From Sternotherus odoratus (taxonomy: Eukaryota > Chordata > Testudines > Kinosternidae): a DNA stretch of 64,000 nucleotides. Location: assembly GCA_032164245.1 (NCBI GenBank), contig JAVMKO010000009.1, positions 80,423,212-80,487,211 on the forward strand, in the 5' to 3' direction. Below are positions 1-12,129 of this stretch, piece after piece. Under the pieces are notes generated by a model. The model saw only the letters and a program-made list of their open reading frames with translations. It was not told where the DNA came from and did no database searches. Positions within the stretch are counted from its first letter, which is position 1; the number at the start of each line of letters is the position of its first letter. The position numbers and the translations under genes were made by a program.

Positions 1-1232
1 AAACCACTCGATTTAAACATGGTGAAAATGTTTCACGAATCAAAAAAAAGCCAGGTGTAAAGATTGGTATTTAGTTAAGCACATCTAAGAAAGGCATGCT
101 CAGCACAGCAGTAAATATTTGTCCTTATGTACATTAATTTTAGAAAAATCACATTACAAAGCATATTTTCTTTTACCACACTGTCAGAATCTAGGATGCA
201 CCTTTAATTGGTTTAATGTAGCCACAGAGCATGACATTAGACAGCTTTTTCCTAGTTCAGAAAGGTCATATTTACACGTACTTCGTGGTATTTCCTTGTT
301 TTCCAGATAAGATAAAGCGAAGGGGAAGTGTTTGGTTCCAGGTGAGTGGAAGAGGGTATAAGAAACGGGAAGAAGATAACAGTGTTTGGCACAGGTGGGA
401 ATTTATCATGCAGACTTTCCACTCTGTTTACATTCTAGCCGCAGCAGCATGAGTGTTTTTTCTGTATACAGAATCTAAATCTCCTCGCTGTACATTTTAA
501 TTCCCAGAGAAAGGGGTTAGAGCACAGGCAAAGCTGTAGCTGGGGATTTATCGTAGAGTGGAATTACTCTATGTTCCCTCTTCAAGCTCCCAGAGCTCTA
601 GTGAGTTTCACAAACATTGTTGGGATAGGCTGAATTACACCCCATGAACCTCTTGCATGGTGAAGTCAAATGAAATCAAAGGGTGGGCTCCTCTCTTTCT
701 GACGACTGTCTCCTAACCCTGTCCTTTGAACGCCGGGCTTTCAGCAGAGCCCCGTAAACCTCACACTTGAAAAATCCTCCATTGATTCTAAATAATTTCA
801 AGCAATTTCTTATCAACAGCCAGAGCTCTAAATAGTTCCTTCGTCTCTGGTAGCTCTTCCTGTGCTCCCAGGCCCTTCTACCCCAGTGCACATAGCAACC
901 CTGACAAGCACAGATGGGCAATAGTTCTGTTAGTGCTTACTACTGTCCTAGCTGAGTGCAGATAATCAATAGTGCAAGGTTCATAGGAGTCTCTTGTTGC
1001 AGTTTTCCCCTTCCCACTGGGAACAATTGTTCTGAAGCCTTTTGTGCAGCTCACAGAGAGAGAGAAAGGTTCTTGCCAGCCTTTTGCTTTAGAGTCACTA
1101 GCCAGCTCCTGGCGTAAGGCTCAAACTGAAGATTTCAGCCAATAGGGCAGACACCAGAGGTGGTCCTTGAAGAGGTTGCTAATGGATTTGCCTAAGGGTC
1201 CTGAATGTAAGTATGGTTTTCTGCTACACGTA
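1..1232. other. non-coding, nothing recognised
   Basis: AT-rich sequence with only short open frames lacking recognisable domains. I see no repeat family, splice-flanked exon or RNA gene that I can support here. Confidence 0.5.
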
Positions 1233-1311
1233 GGGCCAGATCCTCCGCTGGTATCAGTTGGTGTAACGCCATGGAAACTACACCATTGGGCACCAGTTGA
1301 GAATCTGGTTC
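1233..1311. repeat. short palindromic MITE-like repeat (copy 1)
   Basis: The unit opens with GGGCCAGATCCTC and closes with GAGAATCTGGTTC, so the ends are imperfect reverse complements. The inner part is the TTGGTGTAAC / TACACCA hairpin. The same roughly 75-90 bp plan recurs at 5806-5880 and 41024-41110. It resembles the short 'GGCCAGATTCTC..GGTGTAAAT' hairpin repeats common in reptile genomes. The superfamily is uncertain and no coding capacity is present. Confidence 0.5.
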
Positions 1312-3584
1312 TTGAATCTGAGGAGTATCTCCTCAGTCGAGCTAGGACCCAAATATCAGGTGCATAGTCAACAAATGTTCCTAATGAATCTCGGGGAGAA
1401 TGTTTTTAGCTGTTGCTCTGCTCTTCGCTTACCCGTTTTGACCACACACTGTTGAGAATTTCATTGGCTAGATATGGAAATTCTTAACAGGCTGTGGTTA
1501 TAATCTGTGCCATTTTACTTATTGATTTTAGTCTTTTAAAAACTGAGTGAAAATAGCTAAAAATAGAGACTGTGTAGAGGAAAGAATATGATTTCCCGGC
1601 CCAATCTCCACACAGTGGTGCAAGTATCCAGTACTATTGTGAGACATAACAAAGTTCAGTATTGGCTATTATCCCTAAAAGTACAATACTGACATTACTT
1701 TAATACAGAACAATTATTTCACGGCTGTTAGATTAGCTCATAATTCTAGTTATAGATTTTGTTTTTAAAAAAATGAGAAGCACAAATCGGTGTGGAATAA
1801 TACTAATACATGTATCATTCGCTGTATTCCTTTGTCTGTATAAAATGAATATCCAATTACTTCCAAAGTCTCAGGAATCATGTTAACTCTGAAGAAAGGT
1901 AGCTTGGAGTATCCCACAGTTCTCAGCCCTTCTGCAATAAATAGGGAAAGAAGCTACAAATGATAATTTAATATTTTAAAAAAGAGTTTTCATGGTGCAA
2001 TTAATATTTTACTTAAATGTTATATACATAGCCACAAAAATCCCACCGTGAAGCCATAATGACTTGTAAATTATTCAATTTGCAAACTATCAATTATTTT
2101 GTTTATAACAGCTGATTAGTGGCTGGTATATAAGAGTATCATTGGGCTAAACGTCTAATTATTTTCTTCTTAGAAATAAGTAGATGAAACCTGTTACCAC
2201 ATGTGATTTTGTGAAGGAGAGAAAGGCATAAAGCAAGACAAGGCTCTTTTCCATTGATCACATTTGATTGTTGAGCAAAAAGTTCTGAAATTTAGGAAAA
2301 ATTACTGTTTCTTAGTATGGCTATTCAGCCCCCTTCAGGTATATTCATATCCAATGCAAATATTTCCAGTTCAAGTCTGTTGAAAGAATAAAAACATTTT
2401 ATAAAACAATTCATTTTCTGAAAAATCATAAAGTTTCCATTTTAAAGCCAATGGTCAATATCTCTCATATCACCAGTAATGAGATGTATTCCAATAAAAT
2501 TGGAGTCCCAGCATCCAGGGGTTAACCTTTTTGAAAAGTGCATTGTTTTAAGTTTCCCACAGGGTGAGTCATCCTGTAATGCAGCACATTGAGATGCATC
2601 AGTCATGTAGCCTTATGTCTCAGAGTCATAAAGTCACATAATTGGATGTGACTGACACTAGTTGACATGACTAGTCACTCAGGAAAGTGCAAGAAAACAA
2701 AAAACATGTTGTTCTGAAAATTCTACTTAAGGCTGCTCCTGATGGTGTTTTTTCCATGTTTTGTTTTATACTGCAAAGTAGAACACGTGTTTTATAATGG
2801 ATCTGGGGTGGAGGGCAGAGGAGAACACATGAAAGAAGTTTCTGAGCTAGAAATAAACAAGCTATTGTCATTTTGGTTTACAGACAACTTATTCAAACGT
2901 TGATTTTCATGAGAATCCTCTGAGAAGATTATTTCCTTTTAGATTTTGGTAACATCAACTGAAGCAAGTCTTGGAATGTTTTTCTAGAATATGATCTCTC
3001 TCTCTCTCTGAGAGATTTTGGGAACCCAGCTCTGACAGGACACAAGTGATACTACTTGCACAACTTTGAATTTCATGTCAGTGAAAGTTAAGCCCCTGTT
3101 CGTTACCATATGCCCAAAACATTGCAGGCTGACTATTCCAAGGGCTTCTAAAATTTCTTTGGCAGTATGTGCAGGCTTATCCATTTGCTTTTCTGACTGC
3201 ACATTTGTGTACACAAACTGACACACAACAAATATTGCAGGTGCATTTAAAGGCCTTTTGAAAATGTGGCCACTTCAAATCTCTTGCAGCCCATCCTCCG
3301 TTTTTGGAATACAAGACACGTTTGTGTTAGGGCAGAGTTTAGCAATTGCCATCTCGCTCTCCATTTTACTGCATCCTATCATGATGTTTGCTGCTCTTCT
3401 TACAGCCCCAGGACCTACCATTACGTGAGAACCTGGTATGTTTCTAACCCTCCTGGTTGCAGAGAGAAACTTGGAAATGTGACCTCAAGTGCCCTGTAAA
3501 TGAGTTGGCTGCCCCTGAGCGCCCTCTCATGGCCAGGATGTCTCTGCACTGCCCTGCCCTTTATTCTGCCTCTTCCAGGCCCTT
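1312..3584. other. AT-rich non-coding, no gene seen
   Basis: No exon or repeat family could be supported. A small (TC)n run at about 2995-3010 forms a hairpin with the adjacent GAGAGA. All open frames are short and of low coding quality. Confidence 0.5.
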
Positions 3585-3702
3585 GTACAGAGACTGGTTG
3601 GGATGATTTAATTGGGGATTGGTCCTGCTTTGAGCAGGGGGGTTGGACTAGATACCTCCTGAGATCCCTTCCAACCCCTGATATTCTAGGATTCTATGAC
3701 AT
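3585..3702 (+). mobile_element. CR1 LINE 3' end fragment
   Basis: The block contains the characteristic CR1 3' terminus: CCTGCTTTGAGCAGG, then GGTTGGACTAGAT, then CCTTCCAACCCCTGATATTC, ending in the ATTCTAGGATTCTATG-type octamer repeat. It is severely 5' truncated, as most CR1 copies are, and only untranslated 3' sequence remains. The same tail is seen at 36239-36322 and at the end of the SINE near 59.1 kb. Confidence 0.85.
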
Positions 3703-5805
3703 CACACACGTGCTTGCCCGATCACCACCCTCCTTGGGTTCTGGGTTTATTCAGACAACTCAAAAGTGAAACTCCAATGGCCCAAAAATCTGTCCTGAAT
3801 CATGACTGTCACCTCAGAGTCTGGGTGAGCGAAAGGGTTCCTTCTGAGGGGCTTTACGGGCGACCCGCCCTGCGGTTCAGCTGGCACCTGCCCTGCTCAG
3901 CGCTGGCCGCACTGTAGCCTTCCCACAATCAGCCCTCTCAAACAATTGCTTCAGCTCTCTCATAAGGAACCAGCCGGTTGAGTGTCCCTCGCTGTGCCAG
4001 GGCTCTCTGGCTCATGTAGCAAGCCTGCTTCAGGCTGCAAAGTTCCTGAAGGCAGCTCCCTCTTTCCCTCTCATGCCCTTTGCCCTCTGACATGCACCCT
4101 GAAAGCTCAAAAAGCCAGAAGGCAAATAAAAAGAACCCAACACCTTTAAAAAAAAATCTTATCATTTGGCGGGGCATTGACTCTTGATGTATAAATGCTT
4201 GAGGTAGGCAATACTGGTGCCTGGTTTTGAGTAAATCCCTGCTGGAGATCTGGAGGTTTCTGCCCTAAAATCTTTAGGTCAGAAGAATTTTCCCTCAGTT
4301 GGTAGGTACCCAGATTCTATTGGCTAAAGTTCAAGTGGGATGTCTTGTACCCCACCATCTCTTCTCCCATACGCATCATTGGCCCTTCAAGGAGTCCATC
4401 AGACAGGATCATGGCCAAAATTGTTACATTTAGGATACTAAATGAAGGCATCTACATCCACACTTAAAGAAGATGGTAGGAGGTTGTTTAACACTCCTGT
4501 AAAATCAAGCCACTTGTCTTTTAGTGCCTAAATGTGGATTTGGGCCCAGGTCCACTTGGTGCCCAAATACCTTTGAAAATCTGGGATTTTGGAGTTTAGC
4601 TTTAGGTCCCTTAAACATGACAATTTGGGCCTGAAACCTCTGTGCATCAACTAGACTTATGGTTTTAAGACTGGCTCTCAAGAAGCAAGATTTTGAGCTC
4701 ATCAGACATTTCCAGGAAGTTGGTTCTTGCTTTGCTTTTGCAGTATTTATCCACCAAGCCTCCCTATCAAGCACAGCAAGCGAAGCTGTATAAAACAATG
4801 AGCTGGAACATATGTTAACAAGCCATTGTGCATCACTTGGCGAAAGCATGAGGATGTAGTATAGTATATTGAAAAATGGTGATCTATCACTTGATACTCT
4901 CAGCGGATCTAGTCGTGCTTGCAGGCAGGGGGCTTTTGAGGAAGTATCTCTCTCTCTCTCTTTTGCCCGTCACCCCCCAGCGGGGTATGGGCCACCAACT
5001 GGTGTTGGTGTTTCAGTAGCAATTGGTTCCCTTACGGGGTGGAGTTGCTAGCCCCACACCCTTTTAGGAAGTATGCAACCAATCAGTAAGAAGACAGTCT
5101 ACAGTAAAGTGGAATAAGTTGTTCCTCTCTGTTTTAAGGAGCAGCCTGCTTTTTCTCCCTCTGTTTCGGGTCAGTGTGTGTTATCGTTCTGGATTCTAAG
5201 AATTAAATTAGAGTTATACTGCAATCTTCCAGCATGAGTCTTTTATATTTTTGTCTAACTTCTCTGTGTTACGTCTCACAACATTCATAGATTAAAATAA
5301 TTTTCTCTGTTAACAGATGAGGCCCTCAGCAGAAAAGAAATATTGTACCCTAAAAATACGCGCTAAATAATTGAAAATATACAGATTTGTTGGTTTTCAT
5401 CTCTAAGTATCAGTTTACTTTTAAATCCTTGTAGTGATTTTTTTCTAGGGAAATTGAAATCAACAACTAAATTAATCTCTCTCTAATGGGAATGATTCCA
5501 ATTAACGTGTGCTGAGGCATTATCTAAATATACAGCCTATTTGGGTGGTGATTCTGACAATCGAAGAGAATTGTGTTTCTAATATTGCCCACAAAAATCT
5601 GTCCTCACAGCAGAAAATAACATGGGAGCCATATTATACCATTAATTCTTCTGCAACTCTCCCATTGACTTTAATGGGATGCTCCCACATACAAAAATGA
5701 TGGGAAGATATGATCTTTGGAGCTTTACCCGAACTCTGCATCCCCCATGAATTTGGTACCTGAGTCAAAGAACAGAACTTACTATCTTTACTGCAGAGCA
5801 CAGGC
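3703..5805. other. non-coding with old repeat debris
   Basis: About 4505-4630 holds phrases such as TTTGAAAATCTGGGATTTTG and GGTCCCTTAAAC, typical of old reptilian MITE debris (compare 18560-18610, 22960-23060, 33530-33670 and 35535-35625). The rest is unrecognised. A 114-codon open frame on the - strand at 4505-4849 has no recognisable domain and is taken as chance. Confidence 0.4.
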
Positions 5806-5880
5806 TAAGTCCTCAGTTGGTGTAACTCCATTAACTGCAGTGGTGCTACACTGATTTACACCAACTGAGAATCTGATCCT
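5806..5880. repeat. short palindromic MITE-like repeat (copy 2)
   Basis: This is the second member of the hairpin family seen at 1233-1311. GTCCTCAGTTGGTGTAACTC at the left is complementary to GATTTACACCAACTGAGAAT at the right, with a short unpaired centre around TTAACTGCAGTGG. It is non-coding, and both arms still match well. Confidence 0.55.
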
Positions 5881-6343
5881 ATACTTCTTATTGGTAGTAC
5901 ATCTCCCAGTTTTCTTAACGATGAAAATTATTGCCCAGTAATGTTTTGTAGATGACCCTTTCCATTTGCAGATATAGAGGGGAATATCCCAGCCACTAGC
6001 ATTACTTGATTTGGCTAAGAGGAGATATGACAGAAGGAAGCAACATAGTGAAGATTAATCCAAGCCCACTTTTTCATGTCCTTCAGTAGAAGTGCCAGGA
6101 GACGCCTCTTGGCTGCAAAAGGCAGCACATCCAGATCAATTATTTTAACACAGTCTATATCCTGGAGAACTCAGATCTTGAACTAAAGGATCTGAGATTC
6201 AAAAATATAAATTAGATACACATGGGTGGGAAAAACCCATCTGTGGTTACTCTACCGGAGAAATTTTCATGCTTTTTCAGGATAGAATCCTGACCCCTAT
6301 AGTTATCAGGATGAAAATTCCAACCCCGTCCTTCCTATTAGAG

Positions 6344-6525
6344 GTAACAAAGAGTCCTGTGGCACCTTAAAGACTAACTAAAGTATCGAAGCATAAGCTT
6401 TCGTGGGCTAATACCCACTTTGTTGGATGCAAGCTTATGCTTCAATACTTTAGTTAGTCTTTAAGGTGCCACAGGACTCTTTGTTACCTCTGCTATTCCA
6501 GACTAACACGGCTACCTCTCTGATT
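6344..6525 (-). mobile_element. Penelope-like palindromic insertion with decayed hammerhead motifs
   Basis: Two arms of about 70 nt are near-perfect reverse complements (GGTAACAAAGAGTCCTGTGG at the left, CCACAGGACTCTTTGTTACC at the right). A single-copy end, ACACGGCTACCTCTCTGAT, follows. The insertion is flanked by an identical 13-bp duplication, CTTCCTATTAGAG, at 6331-6343 and 6526-6538. Read on the - strand, 6388-6430 gives AAGTGGGTATTAGCCCAC, then GAAA, then GCTTATGC. This is the stem II, GAAA box and tiny stem III of the minimal hammerhead ribozymes known from PLE terminal repeats. The CUGAUGA box is mutated (CAACAA), so cleavage activity is unlikely. Family assignment is from known sequence type; the duplication is directly visible. 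Confidence 0.75.
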
Positions 6526-6538
6526 CTTCCTATTAGAG

Positions 6539-8599
6539 TACTGGCCAATTGCCGTGAGTTTTCTTTACTTCCTCTTAAATATCCAGAATAAGTTGCTGTA
6601 AAAGCCTGGACTAGAGGGTTTGTAACATTAGTCTTCTATCCCTAGGACACGTTTTAACGTCATTGTGACAGAAGTGTGGCTAGAAGTCATGGGGATAACA
6701 AGGTGATTCACTGGCTTGTTCCTTCCTATCTATTTAATAAGTCAGCCCTTCTTCTGGGCAGTGACCTCCTCTGGCTGAGCTGTAGCTGTTCATTGAACTC
6801 GTTGGCCTGTGCTCCTAGAGCCATAGGTTTGTAAGGGTCTCTTCTCAGCACTGTGGATGATTGTGCCTGTGGTTTTGGTTCTAGCTGCAGAAAGACTTCA
6901 CTGATCTGTGACTTCAACGGGACTTAAGCCCATGCTCAAAGTTAAACACAGACTTAAGTGTAGAGCTGGTTGAACATTTTCTGACACTTTTGGGGGAGTA
7001 AAAAAGCACTTTTGATGGAAACCCAAGCTGGCTCCCTGATTGCCCCGCTTGCCTGCTGGTTGGCTGGCTCCCCTCGCTGCTGGGCGGGCACTGGGATGGA
7101 TTGTTTTGCTGGAAAGTCCATGAGGGCAATGTCTTGTTCTGATATGATCCAATCAAAACGTAGACAACCCTCGTTTTGCCAAGAAACGGAAATTCCCTTT
7201 TTTCCAGCCAGCGCTTCATAGCACCTTACTGAATTAGGGTCATGGCAGAGTTCCTGGCGTGTGGGTGCTAGACCTCATGGGGCATTGCGTGCCCCTGTAC
7301 AGAGTCAGCAGCACTCCCTAGCCTTGTTATATCTTCTGCCCTTCCCATTGGAGGTTTATTAATCCCTTTTCTTCCCCTTTACACTGGATGTGTTTGCCTT
7401 TGCGTTCTATACTTGGACAGCTCCATGCCCGAGCTGTCTCAAAAACTCTGCATGAATAGCGTTAGCATTTTAAATCCCTGTATCCTAGTCAATGACAGAA
7501 CCCCCGGCTACCTTATCTCTCCCCCTAGGACTGAAAACTTGAGATAGCGAGTACAAAATATCATATTAGCCTGGCATGATAACCTGGCCAGTCTTATTTT
7601 TCCTGGGATCTCTTACAAGGTGATATTTCATATCTGTGATCGTCTTCTCATATCTCGGGATTGGATGTCGGCAACATCCTCTCTGAGCTGCTGTGTTTCC
7701 AGATACCTGCAGGGAATCTTATTCTTCACTCTTTCTTCCCTCCCCCCCTTCTCCCTCTCCTACCTAGCGCTTTACCATGTGTGATACCTCTGCATTCTTA
7801 AGTTGAATTTGAGCTGAAATTTTGAGTCTGTGTTCTGTATACTCACATTGTCCGGGGGGGAAAAAGCCCTTTACAATATGTTATTGATTGGTGCAAGTTT
7901 AAAATAAGATTACATATCCTTGTTTTTGCAGAAGAGTGAATTCTTGAACACTTTAAAGTATTTCCTTAGGGAGAAAATAGAAATAAAATATACAAAGTGA
8001 ACAATTACTGTCAAGTAGAAATAAAACATTTTTACAAGGATGCTTGCTACCATGAATAAGAGAGAGAATCCTTCTGATTTTGCTAGAATCATATGGAAAT
8101 TAAGAATTTATTTTAGACAAGGCCTTGCATGCTTCACCACAAGCATTGAGTGTTCTGTCAAGTTGCCTCTGCATATTGTAGTTACGCTGTCTGCAACTCC
8201 AGCAGGATGCTGAAAATAACAATCAGGAAAAGTTTCATGATGCATCTTTCAGCTACCTTAAAATCCTGCTTTTCAATTTGACATGCTGGTTTGGATCTGA
8301 ATTAATAAATATCTCACATTCAGATTACAGATCAATTTGATGCCATCCCCACTGAGCTAAACAACAAACTTAATTGCTTTGAAAAGTATCCCAAACAAAT
8401 TATTTTTATTCTCCAAAAATAATAGGGCTCTCTGAGTCGATTTGTATATGTCCTCATTTTCAGGGTACCCTGTTTAATTTCTGTTTACCATTGTTGAGTT
8501 ATTGTCACTGTGGCAATTATGCAGCTTGCTGAAATATTTTCTTTTTCTTTCATCAGAAAGCAGTGTTGCAACCTATTTGTTTCAACAATAACATTTTTC
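6539..8599. other. non-coding, no gene seen
   Basis: Mixed-composition DNA with no recognisable exon or repeat. The overlapping open frames near 6.9-7.2 kb on both strands are shadows of one another and lack domains. Confidence 0.45.
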
Positions 8600-8860
8600 T
8601 CCCCACATGTTTAATCGTTATTAAAAAACAAAATTATTCAGATGGGTGCCCAGCATTTGGCTAATTAATTTCTGATCATTTGCAGTGTTAACTGTCAACG
8701 GCAGGGGGCCTGTATGATGGCTAATCTGTAGACGAAGTCATGGTGAAATGATTGGGAATCTGCTTCTGCTGGTTGCCAGATAAATTCTTCATATGACAAT
8801 GTCATGGGGTTAATTAATTAGATTAATGACTCCTGGTGTTGTGTTTCTCTTTGTCTTTCC
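8600..8860. promoter_or_regulatory. possible conserved non-coding/enhancer-like block
   Basis: The block has dense homeodomain-type cores: GCTAATTAATTTC near 8660, and GGGTTAATTAATTAGATTAA near 8808 followed by TGACTCC. It lies in unique-looking sequence free of repeat signatures and without coding potential. The sequence shows only motif clustering; a regulatory role is inference, and alignment to other amniotes would be needed. Confidence 0.2.
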
Positions 8861-9196
8861 TATTTGGCACAGCCTGCTGAACAGGTATGCCAAAGAGTCT
8901 ATTTTGAAGTTATGTCACAGATAAATAATAATGTGCTCTTTTTATTTCTAGTTCTGGCATAGGCCTGTGTGTATGTTTTAATACAGTTTAGTAACTTATC
9001 CCTTCACAAACCTTTGGGTTTTTTTACTGAGGTCTAAACCACCAAAAAAATCCAAGGCCTTTTTTTCAGCAGATGTGTTGTGACTTTGTAATTTCTGGAG
9101 CTTCAATCCCCACAACCAAGGAAATTCAGAGATAAGGCACAATTTTAGACTGGCCTAGTGGGCTGTACTCCCTTCCTTTAACATTTTCCACCCCCA

Positions 9197-9990
9197 AAGA
9201 ACATAGGAATTGTCAGGCTGGAGGAGACTCGAGGTCCATCTAATCCAGTGTCCTGTCTCTGACAGTGACCAGCATCACATGCTTTAGAAGAAGGTACGAG
9301 AACCCAAACAATGGGCTTTCAGTCTAGATGACTTTCCCACTCCCAGCTCCTGGCAAACAGAGGCTAGGGACACCATCCTGGCTAATAGCCATTGATAGAC
9401 CTATCCTTCAGGACCTTATTTAGCTCTTTTTTGAACCCTGGTATAGTCTTGGCCTTCACAACATCTCTGGCAAAGAGTTCCACAGACTGACTGTGCGTTG
9501 TGTGAAAAAATAGTTCATTTTGTTGGTTTTAAACCTGCTGCCTATTAATTTCATTAGGTGACCCTTCATTCTTGTGTTATGAGAAGGCGTAAATAACACT
9601 TCCTTGTTTTCTTTCGCCACACCAGTCATGATTTTGTAGACCTCTATCATATCCCCCTTTAGTCATCTTGTTTACAAGCTGAAAAGTCCCAGTCTTATTA
9701 ATCTCTCCTCATACGAAAGCCATTCCATACGCCTAATCATTTTTATCACTCTTTTCTGAACCTCTTTCAATTCCAATCTATCTTTTTTGAGATGGAACGA
9801 CCACATCTGCACACAATACTCAAGATGTGGGCGTACCATGGATTTATATAGGGGCAATATGATATTTGCTGTCTTATTATCTATCCCTTTCTTAATGATT
9901 CCCAACATTCTGTTAGCAAATGTCCTTCCTCTTGATTCCCACCCCACTCCATCCCATCTTCCTAGTAGGCGATTCTTGCATTTAGAGGTA
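9197..9990 (-). mobile_element. CR1-type LINE fragment: end of reverse-transcriptase ORF plus 3' UTR
   Basis: On the - strand, 9672-9920 encodes a stretch containing LPLYKSMVRPHLEYCVQMWS and LKEVQKRVIKMIRRME. These match the conserved region just after the reverse-transcriptase palm of CR1/Jockey LINEs. Further on, 9456-9650 gives [10 protein letters not shown] in another frame, the C-terminal signature of CR1 ORF2. The two pieces are in different frames and separated by a stop, so this is a dead copy. The 3' UTR follows down to about 9197, with the phrase CATCTAATCCAGTGTCCTGT read on the + strand. Everything upstream of the late RT region is missing through 5' truncation. Confidence 0.85.
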
Positions 9991-10680
9991 CAGGATATGG
10001 AAAACGGAGCCAGGTCTTCTTCCACCATCACTGCCTTGTTATGAAATAAATAAAACATAGCATTAAAGAGTAATGACTGAAACAAGTTCTAAGCCCTTCA
10101 GAGAGATGGCAAAGGGGAGTCAGACAGGGGTAAAGCTCTTCTCAGTGCATGCTCTTGGAGAGACCTAAAGGAAGTTTGGGGCAGGGCGGGGTAAGGTTTT
10201 TGTCCCAGATTCCGACCTCAATTACAGTAGTGAAAATCTTTGAGCTTTGACTTTGTGGGAGTTACTCTGCATTAGCACTGATGTGCCCAATATGATTTGG
10301 CCCTCTGTCTTTTTAAGAGCATATGCCTGGCATGGCATGATGAGATCTTCTTTGAATGGCATCTTATTATCTTCTAGGCTGTCCTCTTTGGGTAAGCCAG
10401 GCTGGTGAATTTGCCAACAGAGTGCTACTGGTGTTGCACCATCCTCCGCCGGTAAATAAAGTTACAGTAGAGGCTGCTGCCTCCAATAACATCAGCCCTA
10501 AGAAATTTGCAGTGAGCAAATGTGTCCCCTGGGCCTTTTTCAAGAGTTCTTAGAAAATCACCTTCCCCTAAAATCTATAGATATATATATGGGGGGGGGG
10601 GCGCCCTTTGTGGAGAGGCAGGGGAAGAGCACAGAGTTGTCACCTGTGCAGGTTTTCCCCAGGAATGTCCCTTTTTTGAG
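9991..10680. other. non-coding, nothing recognised
   Basis: No repeat family or exon could be supported. A short poly-G run lies at 10591-10600. Confidence 0.4.
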
Positions 10681-10681
10681 G

Positions 10682-10805
10682 TAGTTGTAGCCATGTTGGT
10701 CCCAGGATAATACAGAGACAAGGTAGGTGAGGTAATATCTTGATTGGACCAACTTCTGTTGGTGAGAGAGAGCTTTTGAGCCACACAGAGTTCATCTTCC
10801 TCTAC
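10682..10805 (-). mobile_element. Penelope-like terminal repeat fragment (second subfamily)
   Basis: The + strand reads GTTGTAGCCATGTTGGTCCC, then GACAAGGTAGGTGAGGTAAT, then TTGGACCAACTTCTGTTGGT, then GAGCCACACAGAGTTCATCTTC. This is the reptilian repeat whose reverse complement carries GAAGATGAACTCTGTGTGGCTC followed by AAAAGCT. That is the layout of a hammerhead stem II, GAAA box and stem III, here degraded. A related, rearranged copy lies at 24351-24514. Assignment to PLEs is by resemblance and is less certain than for the copies at 6.3 and 37.2 kb. Confidence 0.5.
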
Positions 10806-12129
10806 CTTTGTTGAGGTAGCTGTCCCAGGGAATCTGTATGGATGCTCAGTGCACAGCCAACTGTCCAGTTTTGTGGTCTAAGGATCATCCCAAATGTCCT
10901 GGGGGGTTTTTGTGCCTCAGAAGTAGCAACCCAAGGAGCGGGCTGCCCCAGAACTCAGACCTGGAAAGCAGGGGCCTCTCCCTCTAACCGGTCTCCCTCC
11001 TGCTTTTTCCTCAGAGAAATTTGGCACCGGTGATCTCGTTTGTGATGGGTGCAATTAGAGCATAGCAGTGGTTGTCTTTTATCAGCTGCCCTAACACTGG
11101 TGAATCCTGAAGCCTCGTCTTGGGGTGGAGGGATCCTTATTCACAGGTGAATCCAGGCCAAAATTTACCAGGGATGATTTTCATCTTGTCCTTGTGTGTG
11201 CGTGCATACCGCCCGAAGCCTGTGTAATTCTTTTTCAGGATCTCTCCCCCACTAAAGCAAGTGCATAAATTGGAGCAGCCAATTCAAAACGAGGGGAGAA
11301 GACACGCTTTCCAAGTTGGCTCTTAAGCTCCCTGCAGCTACTTGTGCAAAGCCCTCTGCATTAATGAAGCGCGCTGGTAGCGGTGAAGTTTGCAACTTCT
11401 TTGACTCTCGTTATCTAATGAAAGGACTATTATCTCCCCAAGGTGAAATCGCCGCATGCTTTTCCTTTAAATTAAATCAAAACATATACTTTTAAAATAG
11501 GAACACACTTGTGTTTCATGTCAAACTCCTTTAGCACAAGCAGCTGCCTAAGCAAACCATACCCTGAGCATAATTCCAGCCATCATTTTACTCTAATAAA
11601 TGCTTTCCTTTGTCTCTCTGCATTGGGAGATACAAATCAGGCTATGTAAATTTGGGCAATAGATCTTAATTATGAGCAGCAGGTGTTTGCGCGGGGTGCT
11701 CAGGTGGGGGGGGGAGGGGCGGTCAATGCAGCCTGTGTGACTTGCTTGTTGCCGACTTTACAATAGGAGCCCAGCAAAGTGCCAATTAATTACCTCCATT
11801 TAATGAGTTCAGCTACCCAAGTGAAAGGATCCGTGCCTGGCCTGCTGCTGCTACTGCGTAGCAGCCTCAGCAGAAAGTGGTTTAGAAGCATTTATAGAGC
11901 ACAACCTCCAAAATGCAACAATCGGCTAGGGGGACTGAAAGCACTAAACCCTAAGAAATCAATTTTCAAGAGCATTTACTGCAGTGAAGGAAGCAACCTG
12001 CTAGAAAAACTAATTGCCTGGGAAGCATCTCACCAGATTTGGTGTCACTGTGGGCAAAGACCTATTTTCCAAGCTTATTTTTTATTGATTTAGAATATAT
12101 ATAAAAAATAAGGCAAAGAGGAAGAAGAC
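10806..12129. other. non-coding; 11340-11680 possibly conserved
   Basis: Unique-looking DNA. The part 11340-11680 (CTCGTTATCTAATGAAAGGA and the following AAATTAAATCAAAAC tract) lacks repeat signatures and has the texture of developmental non-coding DNA, but nothing definite can be shown. A (G)n-rich patch lies at about 11705-11720. Confidence 0.3.

Noticed and set aside
6339..6490. Perfect-looking inverted repeat considered as a transcription terminator or CRISPR-like unit
   Set aside because: The arms match the PLE terminal repeat, are flanked by a 13-bp duplication, and the family recurs in the window; it is a mobile element.
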